DNA of 64,000 nt from Granulicella sp. L46 (GCF_009765785.1 NZ_LMUT01000016.1:194212-258211); one strand, 5' to 3'. Counted from the stretch's first letter, positions 37,108 to 46,124 are shown. Program-made: numbers and translations. The notes: generated by a model not told the origin, from the letters alone.

Positions 37108-38379
37108 TCAGAGGAATGTCTCATGAAACTCGTCGGAAAAAGTTCTCCAGAGTTGTTCGAGCGCAGAAAGTGTGGTCCAATCCCCATCGATCAAATCTAG
37201 ACCTTCGGCCGGTAGAGCCCTGCGGAACTCAGCTGTATTTACGGAGGAACGAATGGCTGAGACAAGCTCTAGATATTCCAGGAAGAAAGCGCCCAATTGA
37301 GGGTGATTCCTGACCTTGTCTACTCGCAAATCGAACGCGTATTCTTCTCCGGGCAGTGCCGACCGTCGAATGATGCACGGGATGCAGACGCCGCATTGCA
37401 GATTCACCTTCTTCTCAAAACGTCCCAGCTTGCTCACGCCAAAAGCGTGAGGTGCCGCCAAATTCCAGCAACTTTCCGTAATCGGCGTGATCTCGTTTGC
37501 CCGTTCTTTACCCACGTTGCGTATCAAGGCATCGACCGCTTGACGTTTGGTCATCGTCCACAAAGGATTGGTGACGATCCAGTCGCTCATGAATACGCTC
37601 TTCAGAAGCTGAGCGAAAAGATCGTGCAGCTTTGGGTGTGCATGTTTCGTCATTGACACAGAAGGGACTGGAGGAATGGAGCCGGCAAGGATCCCGTTTT
37701 CAAATTGCAGGATCTCGCTGGCCTGCCAGGTGTGGGCCACCGCCGCCGCCAAGGAAAGAAAAAAGAAGGATCGATAGTAAAACGAACGGCCTCGCCCTGC
37801 TCTACCTTTATGCCTCCACTGCGTTGGCGGCCCGAACTCCAGGGTCTCAGCAAGTGTGCGTTGTAGCGTTTTTTGCTTTGTGTAGTAAGAACAGAGCTGT
37901 GTCTCATACGCCGCCGTGAAATTGGAACCGAGGCCGGAGGCGCTATCGAGCCCCCCGGACAAAAGAGCAATTCGTCGAATCGGGCGCGCCTGGTCTCCGG
38001 GCGCAGGAAGGACAATGTGTTTTCTGCTTCCCTGAACGAAACGAATATTCCACTCGGTGTTTCCCAGGAAGCCGAGGATGTCCTGTAGAAGCTCTCTTGG
38101 CTTCCCGTTCCATAGATCCGGCTCCCGTACAGGCATGGTCAGGTCCCAATGGATATTGGGATTGCTCGCGCTTCGCGGCGGCAGCTGTCTCTCGATTGCG
38201 TACACCGTCGTCGCAACATCCAGAAGGTCGAACGCCGTGTTTACCATTGGGTTCGGGCCAAGGGGTCCACTGGTCGTTAGCCAACCTTCTCCGTCGGTTT
38301 CGACGATGGTCTCTTGTACTCCGAAGCGAGCTACCCTGCCATGGGCTACGCACAACGCTGCATTAGATTTTCGTCTCAT
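37108..38379 (-). CDS. QatC/QueC-like deazaguanine enzyme of a defence operon
   Basis: 423 aa. Its start overlaps the previous stop (ATGA). The N-terminal 130 residues are an extension not found in housekeeping QueC but typical of QatC-type proteins. The PP-loop SGGLDS (141-146) gives the ATP-pyrophosphatase site. A four-cysteine zinc site is complete: Cys304 (TESCW) and CGVCIPC (329-335). QueC makes 7-cyano-7-deazaguanine from carboxydeazaguanine; the related QatC and type IV CBASS enzymes are reported to attach a deazaguanine to a protein N-terminal glycine. With a Gly-starting partner gene upstream, the protein-modifying role is the better reading. No other queuosine genes are nearby. Confidence 0.85.
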   Translation of the reverse strand: MRRKSNAALCVAHGRVARFGVQETIVETDGEGWLTTSGPLGPNPMVNTAFDLLDVATTVYAIERQLPPRSASNPNIHWDLTMPVREPDLWNGKPRELLQDILGFLGNTEWNIRFVQGSRKHIVLPAPGDQARPIRRIALLSGGLDSASGLGSNFTAAYETQLCSYYTKQKTLQRTLAETLEFGPPTQWRHKGRAGRGRSFYYRSFFFLSLAAAVAHTWQASEILQFENGILAGSIPPVPSVSMTKHAHPKLHDLFAQLLKSVFMSDWIVTNPLWTMTKRQAVDALIRNVGKERANEITPITESCWNLAAPHAFGVSKLGRFEKKVNLQCGVCIPCIIRRSALPGEEYAFDLRVDKVRNHPQLGAFFLEYLELVSAIRSSVNTAEFRRALPAEGLDLIDGDWTTLSALEQLWRTFSDEFHETFL

Positions 38380-39128
38380 TTTCGAAGCTGGCTCAGGAAC
38401 CAGTCCTCCTTAAGAGCAATGCCGTCGAACAGATTGTTATAGCTGGCCTGAGTCACCTCTGTACCGAGGGCTTGGCCGCCGAACTCATGCACGAAGTTGT
38501 CGGCAATCTTCCGGGCGCGATCCTGCGCGTCGTCTCGAAGATCGCCTTTTACCTCAGGCGGCAGCGCGCGCTCTTCCGTGCGGATAACTTCATAGAGGAG
38601 GTCGCCGAGGAATTCGTTGGCCAACTGATCAAAGACTTCTGGCTGGAGGTGGGTGAGTACGTCCGCCGCGCTGCCGGAAATGAAGACATCGGTATCATCT
38701 CCGACCATGCGAATCAGCAGATTTTCTAGAGCCATGCGCACAGAGGCTCGTGACTTTTCATTCTTGTTCTTAGCTTCATGACGGCGCATCAACTCCGCGG
38801 CCAAGCGACGAAGGCAGCCCGGACCATCGTTTACACCGAGCCGGGCGGCGATCTGGTCCCAGCGACGATTCGCCCTTAAGTCCACACTGACAAGAATCAA
38901 TTCATGATGAATCTCGCGCGCCCCGCTAGTGACGAACTGCTCATGAATGTACTCTGGGCTCAGCTTCTTGAGCACCATGGAGAGCGCCTTGGCCCTGTTC
39001 TTCGGGCTCGCCCCGCTGGTCACGAGCGTGCCGGCATTAAATCGGTACCCTCCGTAGCCGCTACCGCCGCCCGAGGTGGAACCGCCGGTCCCTCCTCCTC
39101 CTCCGCCACCTGATGATCCGCTACCCAT
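38376..39128 (-). CDS. Gly-rich-N-terminus partner protein (QatB-like position)
   Basis: 250 aa, ATG preceded by GGAGGAGCG and overlapping the CHAT gene by 8 nt; its own stop overlaps the QueC-like start. Residues 2-30 are almost only Gly and Ser (MGSGSSGGGGGGGTGG then GSGYGGYRF), so after Met removal the protein begins with glycine. The remaining 220 residues are helical (SGASPKNRAKALSMVLKKLSPEY; RLAAELMRRHEAKNKNEKSRASVRMALENLL) without a known domain. Position and N-terminus parallel QatB, the partner of QatC. Sequence similarity to QatB itself cannot be claimed by eye. Likely substrate of the QueC-like enzyme. Confidence 0.75.
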   Translation of the reverse strand: MGSGSSGGGGGGGTGGSTSGGGSGYGGYRFNAGTLVTSGASPKNRAKALSMVLKKLSPEYIHEQFVTSGAREIHHELILVSVDLRANRRWDQIAARLGVNDGPGCLRRLAAELMRRHEAKNKNEKSRASVRMALENLLIRMVGDDTDVFISGSAADVLTHLQPEVFDQLANEFLGDLLYEVIRTEERALPPEVKGDLRDDAQDRARKIADNFVHEFGGQALGTEVTQASYNNLFDGIALKEDWFLSQLRK

Positions 39129-42100
39129 GAGGAACGCTCCTCCAAACCTCTTCCGGCGCCGGAAACTCCACGGACCATGGCCGTTTCAGAAAGTCGTTCC
39201 AGGCCTCTTCGCCACCGTCGCCTCTAGACAAAACGTACAACCCTGCAGCCGTGGCTGCAATACGATTTCGATCGCTTCCGGCATCGAAGCCCGGGTTTCT
39301 CCCAAGGTCCTCGAGGTTTGACCGGAGCGATCGCACAGCGACGGCCGGGTCGGCAACACGTTTTGCAATTCGAAGTCTACCGTCTACCACTGTCCGCACG
39401 GCCCATCCGTGGTTTGGAAACGCAGTCAGGTTCGCTTCAATCGGCCACCATGTCTCGAGATCAAATGCTCCGAACTTCCAAAACTTACGCGCCGCGCAAA
39501 TTGGTACCAGCATGAGGTGGCCTGACGCCAGCGCGTCGGTCCTGGCTTGATCGAGGAGCGTCGAAGCCGCTACTTGATCGCCTTCGCGCAGCGCCATCCT
39601 CGATTTTTCATATTCAATCTCGGCATAAACAGGATGCCCAGTTTCGTCTTGCAGCAAAGCTAGCGCCTGCTCAAGCATCTCTTTGGCTTGTACCCACTCC
39701 GGGTCGCCAGGCTCGTGCCCGATTCGCACGCATTCCGAGTAATTCCGGAAAACGGTAGCCAGATCAATGGCGGCATCAGTGTCGTATCGCCATTCCTCCA
39801 CCAGCTGCTCATAGACTTTCGCAGCCTCCGCGGGCTCATAGAACAGATATTGCAAAATACGGGCGCGGTCCTGCTGGTACGCCCGAAGGCGTCGCGCTTT
39901 CAGTGGAGCATCACCTGATGCAGTGTCATTCTTTAGAACCTGAACGGCGCAATCGATATCGTCGAGGGCCTCTTGACGCTCACCTCGCGCTTTGTGGATC
40001 TCCGCGTTCAAACCGTGTCGCCAAGCGTCCTCAAGCGAATCCGTCGCCGCGCTCCTCTCTAGCCACAGGTTCGCGGTTTGAATGTCCGACAACACGGTGT
40101 AAGCCCAGGCCGCGCGGATGAGGAGGTGGGAAGGAAGCTGTCGCCAGAGTTTATTGCCGGCGCGCTTCATCAAGGAAACGACTGCCTGGGGGCGGTTCGC
40201 CTCTCGGTAAGTCGAAAGCAGAATACTGACCTCGTCCCGGGCCGCTGCGATTTCTTGGGCCCCCATACAATGGCTCAATCGCCGTTCTCGAACCGCCGGC
40301 GTGTACCTGCCCGCAAAACTGATATGGCCGTAAATCTTCATGCAGCCTTTGTGCCCCTCGATCTTGGAAGGGTCATCCATCCATGCGAGGAACTGCTGCT
40401 GCGCAGAGGACGCTAGTAGGACCTCTCCCGCCTCCGTATGAACGAGAAAATTGCCAAGATGGGATGTCAACGCGGACTTATAGCCGAGGGCCTCCAAGGA
40501 TGCCTTCGGGACAGGGGCATTGAGTAAAGCTAGAGCATTGCCGACGAGCGGCGCCTCTGCATAGGCCGCAGCCAAGGTCTGTTGATTGATCGCCATGTTC
40601 GATTGCTCGATGGACCAGCCGTCGGTCATCATCTGACCGGTAACCGTCTCTCCTAGAATAATTGCAGGCATATTCCCTTGAAGCACCGGGTCCCAAAACC
40701 AGCGGTCTTTCCGATACTCAGGCGGCCGCCACAGACTGAGGAGGATGTCGCTTGCGGCACAGAGCTGTTTCCAACCCAGCTGAGGCCTGCGCCGCATGAG
40801 TTCGAGCGCACTCCGAAAGGCTTCTCCATGGGCGTTCGAGATCTCAAGCGTCTCCTGCAGCTCTTCTGCCCAAACGCTTAGACTTTGCGCCAGATCAAGA
40901 TGCGAATCCAGCTCGACAGCGACGACGTAATGATGCATAATCGTCTCGCTAGCCATCAACAAGCGGATCCAGCTTTCCCGGTCAGCAGCCATCCCGGAGG
41001 TCTTCACCCAGCAGAGTCGCGTCTTCGCGCACCGATCCGCGGAGGAAATCTCCGCGGCCGTGGAAGGGAAGTAGGGCCTGGCCTCTCGCGCCATTCGGGC
41101 GCGCCGATTTGCGATCTGGAGATGCGCGAGCTCTGACTCCGGCGTGTTCCATTGAAGATTTGCTCCGCTCAGACCCGAAGACCATACCACTGGGCAGGCC
41201 CAGTCGAGTCGGTCTCCCGAGCCCATATGCGATACGTCAAGCAAAACTGACCGCGCTCGCGCTGCAGCCATATCGAGCGAATCGCCCGACCCCAAGGCCT
41301 GAAAGACCTCTTGCGCTAAGAGGATGGCTCCTCGATCACTGATCGTGGACTGCATGGCCAGCACGCTTGCCACGCCAGCTTTCGAAAGCGAAAGATAGAA
41401 TTGCGGGCCGGGGCCGCCGCGGCTTTTTTGTGGGACTCGCCCTGTATTGCACGCCCAGAAAGCCACAAAGACCGGACGAGCGACCGCTCGCGAAAGCAGC
41501 TCCTCGATGTCTTCCGGGGATACGAACGAGCCGTCCAATAGGTAGAAACGCGGTGGATTGGTCGATGCGTGACCACTAAAGAAGAGAACATCGGCCGATT
41601 GTTGCAGCGCTTGCGTCAGTTCGTCCTTCGTTCGCGGCTGGCAGGTCGTCGGGCGGAGAATAGCGGATCGATTTGCCGCTGGCAGCGCGTCGTACACCTC
41701 CAACAGCCGTTTTGTTTCACCTTGGAGATCCAGTAGATAACGCCGCGTATGCGAACCGTCATCGCCGAGGATGCAAACCACGGACATCGGACGAGCGAAT
41801 TTGCTAGGCAGGGCATTGGGAGCTTCCGGTAGAGCTCTCACGATTGAGATATTCCTTCGCCGCGACGGGGCAACTTCTCCAATCAGGAGCTCCCATGCTC
41901 GTTCCCAAGCGCCTTCGGGAAATTTAAGCAAGAACCGCCGAAACTCACGCTCGTCGCCACCCGTTTCGGAGAGCCACGCATCCCGGAACGCCTTCGACTT
42001 TGCTAGCTTACCGAATTGCCACTGCGCGAGTCTGCCGCGGATGTCTGTCGGCATGAGCGCGTACACATACTTTGAGATTGGCAGATCTACGATCGCCGAT

Positions 42101-42165
42101 CCGCGCTTGATCCGCCAAGAAACATAAAGAAGTTCGGATGCCCACTCGACGATCAGATCAGACAT
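39121..42165 (-). CDS. CHAT protease with helical repeat sensor
   Basis: 1014 aa. Residues about 125-345 form a CHAT caspase-like protease domain: ADVLFFSGHAS with catalytic His199 and PVFVAFWACNTG with catalytic Cys239, followed by GVASVLAMQSTISDRGAILLAQEVFQAL, the usual downstream helix pattern. The N-terminal 120 residues (SDLIVEWASELLYVSWRI...) resemble an effector-associated adaptor-like segment. Residues about 350-1014 are helical and look TPR-like (AAWAYTVLSDIQTANLWLERSAATDSLEDAWRHGLNAEIHKARGERQEALDDIDCAVQVLK). CHAT proteases in bacterial immunity cut a partner such as a gasdermin on activation. It overlaps the Gly-rich gene and follows a small membrane protein by 70 nt. Confidence 0.85.
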   Translation of the reverse strand: MSDLIVEWASELLYVSWRIKRGSAIVDLPISKYVYALMPTDIRGRLAQWQFGKLAKSKAFRDAWLSETGGDEREFRRFLLKFPEGAWERAWELLIGEVAPSRRRNISIVRALPEAPNALPSKFARPMSVVCILGDDGSHTRRYLLDLQGETKRLLEVYDALPAANRSAILRPTTCQPRTKDELTQALQQSADVLFFSGHASTNPPRFYLLDGSFVSPEDIEELLSRAVARPVFVAFWACNTGRVPQKSRGGPGPQFYLSLSKAGVASVLAMQSTISDRGAILLAQEVFQALGSGDSLDMAAARARSVLLDVSHMGSGDRLDWACPVVWSSGLSGANLQWNTPESELAHLQIANRRARMAREARPYFPSTAAEISSADRCAKTRLCWVKTSGMAADRESWIRLLMASETIMHHYVVAVELDSHLDLAQSLSVWAEELQETLEISNAHGEAFRSALELMRRRPQLGWKQLCAASDILLSLWRPPEYRKDRWFWDPVLQGNMPAIILGETVTGQMMTDGWSIEQSNMAINQQTLAAAYAEAPLVGNALALLNAPVPKASLEALGYKSALTSHLGNFLVHTEAGEVLLASSAQQQFLAWMDDPSKIEGHKGCMKIYGHISFAGRYTPAVRERRLSHCMGAQEIAAARDEVSILLSTYREANRPQAVVSLMKRAGNKLWRQLPSHLLIRAAWAYTVLSDIQTANLWLERSAATDSLEDAWRHGLNAEIHKARGERQEALDDIDCAVQVLKNDTASGDAPLKARRLRAYQQDRARILQYLFYEPAEAAKVYEQLVEEWRYDTDAAIDLATVFRNYSECVRIGHEPGDPEWVQAKEMLEQALALLQDETGHPVYAEIEYEKSRMALREGDQVAASTLLDQARTDALASGHLMLVPICAARKFWKFGAFDLETWWPIEANLTAFPNHGWAVRTVVDGRLRIAKRVADPAVAVRSLRSNLEDLGRNPGFDAGSDRNRIAATAAGLYVLSRGDGGEEAWNDFLKRPWSVEFPAPEEVWRSVPHG

Positions 42166-42235
42166 GAGGAGCTCTTACACGGAAACTTTAGCCCGCGCCA
42201 TCGCGGAAACGTCGATTTGGGGCCACAGCATGGGT

Positions 42236-42565
42236 TCAGCGGAACCAGGATCGAAAGAACGGGGTCTTTCCATCGGCACCACCGCGATGGTCGCCGGCGG
42301 CTCCCTCAGTAATGCCTGCTGCTGAGATGTAGACCAGAAAGCTGTTGAAGAATCCGACAACATCTGCCTTCGGATCAGTGATTTTGTCGCAGAGGAAAAG
42401 GCCGGCCAGCATCACAAGGAGCGAAACCACAAGGCCGAGCCACTTTGCTTTCCAGCCGAACGCTTTGAACAGGCCGTTCGTTACAAACGTAGTAACAGTT
42501 ACCGATCCAAGCAGGGTCCCAAAGGTTCCGACGGTAAAGAAATCAGACGGGATCGCTGAAGCCAT
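42236..42565 (-). CDS. Small membrane protein, first gene of CHAT/QueC operon
   Basis: 109 aa, ATG with a strong GAGGAGGAAT ribosome site. Three probable membrane spans: FGTLLGSVTVTTFVTNGLF, LGLVVSLLVMLAGLFLC and VVGFFNSFLVYISAAGI, then a charged 25-residue tail (EGAAGDHRGGADGKTPFFRSWFR). The size and layout are holin-like. In front of a CHAT protease it could be a pore-forming effector kept silent until the tail is cut, by analogy to CHAT-gasdermin pairs, although it shows no gasdermin similarity. That role is inferred. A membrane anchor or sensor for the protease is the alternative. Confidence 0.75.
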   Translation of the reverse strand: MASAIPSDFFTVGTFGTLLGSVTVTTFVTNGLFKAFGWKAKWLGLVVSLLVMLAGLFLCDKITDPKADVVGFFNSFLVYISAAGITEGAAGDHRGGADGKTPFFRSWFR

Positions 42566-42624
42566 ATATTCCTCCTCGTTTTAGGGGCTTGAAGCGGTAA
42601 AGATGGGTTTTTGAACTCGAGCGG

Positions 42625-42633
42625 ATCATAGCA
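42625..42633 (-). promoter_or_regulatory. Possible extended -10 promoter of CHAT/QueC operon
   Basis: On the minus strand TGCTATGAT gives an extended -10 (TGn-TATGAT) about 60 nt upstream of the small membrane protein start. No good -35 at 17-nt spacing is visible, which is common for extended -10 promoters. The 264-nt gap to the DUF4238 gene supports a separate promoter here. Confidence 0.4.
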
Positions 42634-42829
42634 TAAATTCGATGCGTCACCGCGGCAACGCATCGCATCTGGATAGTTCCACGGAACTCTCGAAGGGACC
42701 GGTGAACTCGAATAGGCAACGACAAGTCGGTATCGCGACTGGAACCCGTTGCCCTACCTGCCAGCTGGGGCCCGAGGAGGCTCCGGGAGTGTAAGGCGTT
42801 TCCCGTTACTAACCTTCCATGAGCGGACG

Positions 42830-43777
42830 CTACCCCAGAATCCGGATTCCCTCGTCCCGCCGATTTGCGACCCTCATAGCTCGAGTTTCAGCTAATTCAC
42901 GTTGAATGTACTCGGCGTCGAAGGGTGCGTAGACAAACCGGTCGGCCTGTCGAATGAGAAACCGATTAAGTTTCTCTACTTGATCGCTTGCCAGCTGCAA
43001 CTCTGACGGTCCGGAAGAATACGTGCCGGCTAAACAATATTTCCGGCTAAGCGGGAAGCACATTTCAAACGATAGGAATCCCCGAGGCAATAGCGACGCC
43101 TTGGAAGGATCATGAACTGCCACAGGACAATCTGAAGTCACAAAAAAAGCATCATTCGCATGGATTATCATCAGGCGCATATCCATGAATTGCCGTTGAA
43201 ACAGCATCAGGGATTCAGCCATCATTCGTAAGGACCAACCTCTGCTCGCTTGCACTGCCCGAACTTTTCCCCTGCTGAGTACACGCCTAGATTCTTCGGG
43301 ATCCATTGGCTTTCCAGTCCTTTTCTCCATCTCAGCGCAATACTCGGCATGGCGCACGGGATCGTTCACCAGATCACGAATCTGCTGAACAGTGTGATCG
43401 ATAGTCGCTTGGTCGACGTTCCTCTTTCCTGCAGGCGTTCGAACTAGCGACATCGCCACATAGCCGGTGAGCGTGAAGCGATCCCGTAGTGTTGCGGGCA
43501 ACGCTCCAGCCTGTGCTGCCTTCACAACGTCGGCTGATGCTGATTCAAGATCAGCAAGGAACTTCTCTCCTATGAAGCTGCGTCCCCCGGTTTCATCCTG
43601 ATGGCAATAAAAGTAATTTTCGACGGCGCATTCTTTCGGAATCTGGCGGCGCGGAGGCTGATTGGCAGAATGTACCCAAAGAACGGGCGAGCCAGTCCTT
43701 TCGTGCGGAATAGGATCGCAGAAGGCATCCAAATATGCTCGCTGAACGTAATGCTGCGCTTTTGGCTGGCCCGGCAT
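42830..43777 (-). CDS. DUF4238 domain protein
   Basis: 315 aa. The N-terminus QHYVQRAYLDAFCDP and IPKECAVENYFYC..., the central LTGYVAMSLVRTPAGKRN, and AFFVTSDCPVAVHDPSK follow the DUF4238 pattern (QHYVP..yLr.F, v....f.s..., FitSDnPv). The function of this family is unknown; members are often single genes in islands and some carry nuclease-like features. The upstream region on this strand is the structured non-coding stretch at 43.9 kb. It may be an independent cargo gene rather than part of the CHAT operon, given the 264-nt gap. Confidence 0.8.
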   Translation of the reverse strand: MPGQPKAQHYVQRAYLDAFCDPIPHERTGSPVLWVHSANQPPRRQIPKECAVENYFYCHQDETGGRSFIGEKFLADLESASADVVKAAQAGALPATLRDRFTLTGYVAMSLVRTPAGKRNVDQATIDHTVQQIRDLVNDPVRHAEYCAEMEKRTGKPMDPEESRRVLSRGKVRAVQASRGWSLRMMAESLMLFQRQFMDMRLMIIHANDAFFVTSDCPVAVHDPSKASLLPRGFLSFEMCFPLSRKYCLAGTYSSGPSELQLASDQVEKLNRFLIRQADRFVYAPFDAEYIQRELAETRAMRVANRRDEGIRILG

Positions 43778-43915
43778 AAGAACAGCTTAAGCCTAAATAC
43801 CGCAACTCTGGTTCATGTAGTGCGGGGTGGGGTTCACTACTCATAAGTCTTAGTTCTGTATCTGGAGCGCACAACAAGACATGCGGAAGCCTCAATGCGG
43901 GCGCTTTGGATACAG

Positions 43916-44113
43916 CGACTTGAAGGAAGCCGCTGGCGTTTGCGGCGGACGCGGTTATGCTATGGGATTTGAATCGACTTTCGCCTGCAAACTGCTGACT
44001 GCTATTGGGTTAGCTGCAGAGGGCGAAAGTCGATTCAGGACGCCAGCGAAGCTCATGCTGCTCGGAGGATCGCACGCGTAGCGGCCGCCGCGCCAGCGGC
44101 TTAGTTCAAGTCG
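43916..44113. other. Large nested palindrome, ~200 nt
   Basis: Outer arms 43916-43938 and 44091-44113 pair as CGACTTGAA + AGCCGCTGGCG against CGCCAGCGGCT + TTCAAGTCG with one 3-nt internal mismatch. The stem continues inward with CGGCGG (43943-43948) to CCGCCG (44085-44090) and ACGCG (43949-43953) to CGCGT (44075-44079). An inner 15-bp perfect hairpin has GAATCGACTTTCGCC (43971-43985) against its complement at 44022-44036, with a further CTGCA/TGCAG in its loop. A competing pairing uses CGCTGGCGT (43931-43939) and ACGCCAGCG (44040-44048). No open frame fits. Candidates: structured RNA, MITE-like element, or transfer/replication origin. Confidence 0.75.
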
Positions 44114-44882
44114 GTATTGCGGAAGTTACATGACGCTTAAGGGGACCCCAGGGCAATTCGCGAACTGCCTGACAAGCTTGGCTTTTGGGAATATTCATCA
44201 GACCACGCTTAATGGAAAATACCGTTAGCGCATTACATTCTGCGTTTACGGTAGACTGACTGGCCATCAGCAGAAGCAGCTGGCGCGATACGCATCAGTC
44301 TTCCGGACGGCCAAATGCCGGTGTGCGGTCAGTGTGCGGCGCTAGCAAATCGCTCTGCTGGACAGTCTGTGGCTGAAGTGATTCCCGACCGCGTTCTACC
44401 GGATGCACGGGAGCGGCTAAACACTGGTCGACTCTGCGGCAGTGATAGGACGCGCAGTCTCAAGTTGTTTTCTAGACAGCAAAGTTGACAGTAACCACCA
44501 AAGATTTCGGGCTGTCTCCTTGGAATCAGTGGACGCGGAATCTCCGTATCGTGCACTAACGACTACATCAGGTCACAGAATGGAATCGGTGTCTCACAAC
44601 TCAAAATCCGCAGAGGGCACACACTAAGCCTTCGTGCTGCGCGCACTCCGTATCTGTTCGATCCCGCGCCAGGCGGACCCGGAAATCGCCACCTGATAAG
44701 CACTAAATAAATATGACTCAGACGATTTCGTACAACCTCGATAGTCTCGGTTGAATGCAATTCGAATCCCTTATCCGCATTCTGCTTAAGGAGGAATTTG
44801 GTATAGGAATTGAAGTGTGTGGGGAGGCAGCGCAAATCATGGTAGAGATGCGTATTGTCATATCGAACTCAACGTCCACCAG
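44114..44882. other. Non-coding stretch before the island integrase
   Basis: About 770 nt without a gene that I can support. A minus-strand frame at 44563-44835 could encode about 90 aa but has no recognisable family, so I leave it uncalled. The sequence looks degenerate and may hold decayed coding DNA. Confidence 0.45.
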
Positions 44883-46124
44883 TTAGGCCCTCTGTCTTAT
44901 CGGCATGACTTCAGGCATGGCCTTTAGAATGTCCAGATAGTCAGACCACAGTTGCATCATCTTGCGACGTTCGGGCAAGTGCGCCGTGCGGTTGTAGGCA
45001 CGTCCGTTTGGATCGCGGACGGCATGGGCTAATTGGTGCTCAATGAAATCGGGCCTGATGCCGAGCACTTCGTCAAGGATGGTTCTCGCAACCGCTCGAA
45101 AGCCGTGTCCGCTCATCTCATCCTTGGGGATGCCCATGCGTCGCAAAGCTGCGAGGATAGCATTGTCGCTCATGGGCCGGTGATTGCTTCGCGCACTAGG
45201 GAAAACAAATTGACCTCTGCCCGTAAGCGGTTGGAGTTCGCGTAAGACTTCCAGAGCCTGTTTGGAGAGAGGGACAATATGATCCGTATGCGTTTTGGTC
45301 ACTACGAAACGCCACTCCGCCCCGTCAAGGTCGATGTCTGCCCATTCAGCCTTGCGCAGTTCGCCTGGGCGAACGAATAGCATCGGCGCAAGACGCAAGG
45401 CTGAGCGCACGGTTAGCGTGCCTTCGTAGCCTTCCATTGCTCGCAAGATTTCTGCAACCCGCTTTGGATCTGTTGTCGCTGCTAAGTGTTCGCCCTTCAC
45501 TGGGGGCAGCGCTCCGCGAAGATCGGCGGCTGGATTACGCGTGGCGCGTCCAGTGGCGATGGCATAGCGGCATACCTGCCCGCAATTGCTCAAAGTGCGG
45601 TGCGCGGTTTCCAGCGCTCCTCGGCCTTCAATCCTGCGCACAACGGCCAAAATATCTGGTGCTGTTATATCGGCTATCGGACGCGAACCTATCCAAGGGA
45701 ATACATCGCGCTCCAATCGGCTTAGGATGCCCCTGCTGTGGTTGGCTACCCAGGTAGGGGAGTGTTTGGCGAACCACTCACGGGCTACCACTTCAAAACC
45801 GTTAGCCAAGCCATCTGTGCGGGCTGACTTCTGTGCTTTTCGATTTTCGCTGGGGTTGACTCCGTTGGCTAGTAGTTTTCGGGCTTGATCCCTACGGTCC
45901 CGGGCATCTTTCAGGCTGACATCTGGATAGACGCCAAGAGACAGCCGGTTTTCTTTCCCATCGAATCGGTATTTCAACCGAAACCACTTGCCCCCGGTTG
46001 GCGAGACTTCTAGATATAGTCCGTGGCTGTCGTATAGGCGGACAGATTTTTCGCGGGGCTTCGTGTTTCGGATCGAAGTATCAGTCAGAGGCAATTGGGG
46101 CAACTCTTTCCAGGTGCAATTCAC
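44883..46124 (-). CDS. P4-type tyrosine integrase of the ssrA island
   Basis: 413 aa from a GTG (a TTG ten codons later also fits the family start, LPLTDTSIRNTKP). The N-terminal DUF4102-type arm-binding domain shows LYDSHGLYLEVSPTGGKWFRLKYRF and RLSLGVYPDVSLKDARDRRDQARKLLANGVNP. The catalytic domain shows FVRPGELRKAEW (first Arg), HGFRAVARTIL (HxxR box), QLAHAV and GRAYNRTAHLPERRKMM with the Tyr nucleophile. Integrases of this P4/CP4-57 type use tRNA or tmRNA 3' ends. The start lies 134 nt from the ssrA 3' end, and TTGCCCC repeats overlap the start region, so the integrase may repress its own promoter. Confidence 0.92.
   Translation of the reverse strand: MNCTWKELPQLPLTDTSIRNTKPREKSVRLYDSHGLYLEVSPTGGKWFRLKYRFDGKENRLSLGVYPDVSLKDARDRRDQARKLLANGVNPSENRKAQKSARTDGLANGFEVVAREWFAKHSPTWVANHSRGILSRLERDVFPWIGSRPIADITAPDILAVVRRIEGRGALETAHRTLSNCGQVCRYAIATGRATRNPAADLRGALPPVKGEHLAATTDPKRVAEILRAMEGYEGTLTVRSALRLAPMLFVRPGELRKAEWADIDLDGAEWRFVVTKTHTDHIVPLSKQALEVLRELQPLTGRGQFVFPSARSNHRPMSDNAILAALRRMGIPKDEMSGHGFRAVARTILDEVLGIRPDFIEHQLAHAVRDPNGRAYNRTAHLPERRKMMQLWSDYLDILKAMPEVMPIRQRA

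Noticed and set aside
36672-42565. Calling this operon a standard QatABCD or type IV CBASS system
   Set aside because: No QatA ATPase, no TatD-like QatD and no CD-NTase are encoded. Only the QueC-like enzyme and a QatB-like position are shared, so it is at most a relative.
43916-44113. Retron or integron attC reading of the large palindrome
   Set aside because: No reverse transcriptase or integron integrase is encoded in the window, and the attC consensus ends are not present.
44563-44835. Possible 90-aa minus-strand gene before the integrase
   Set aside because: No ribosome site or family support; left as non-coding.
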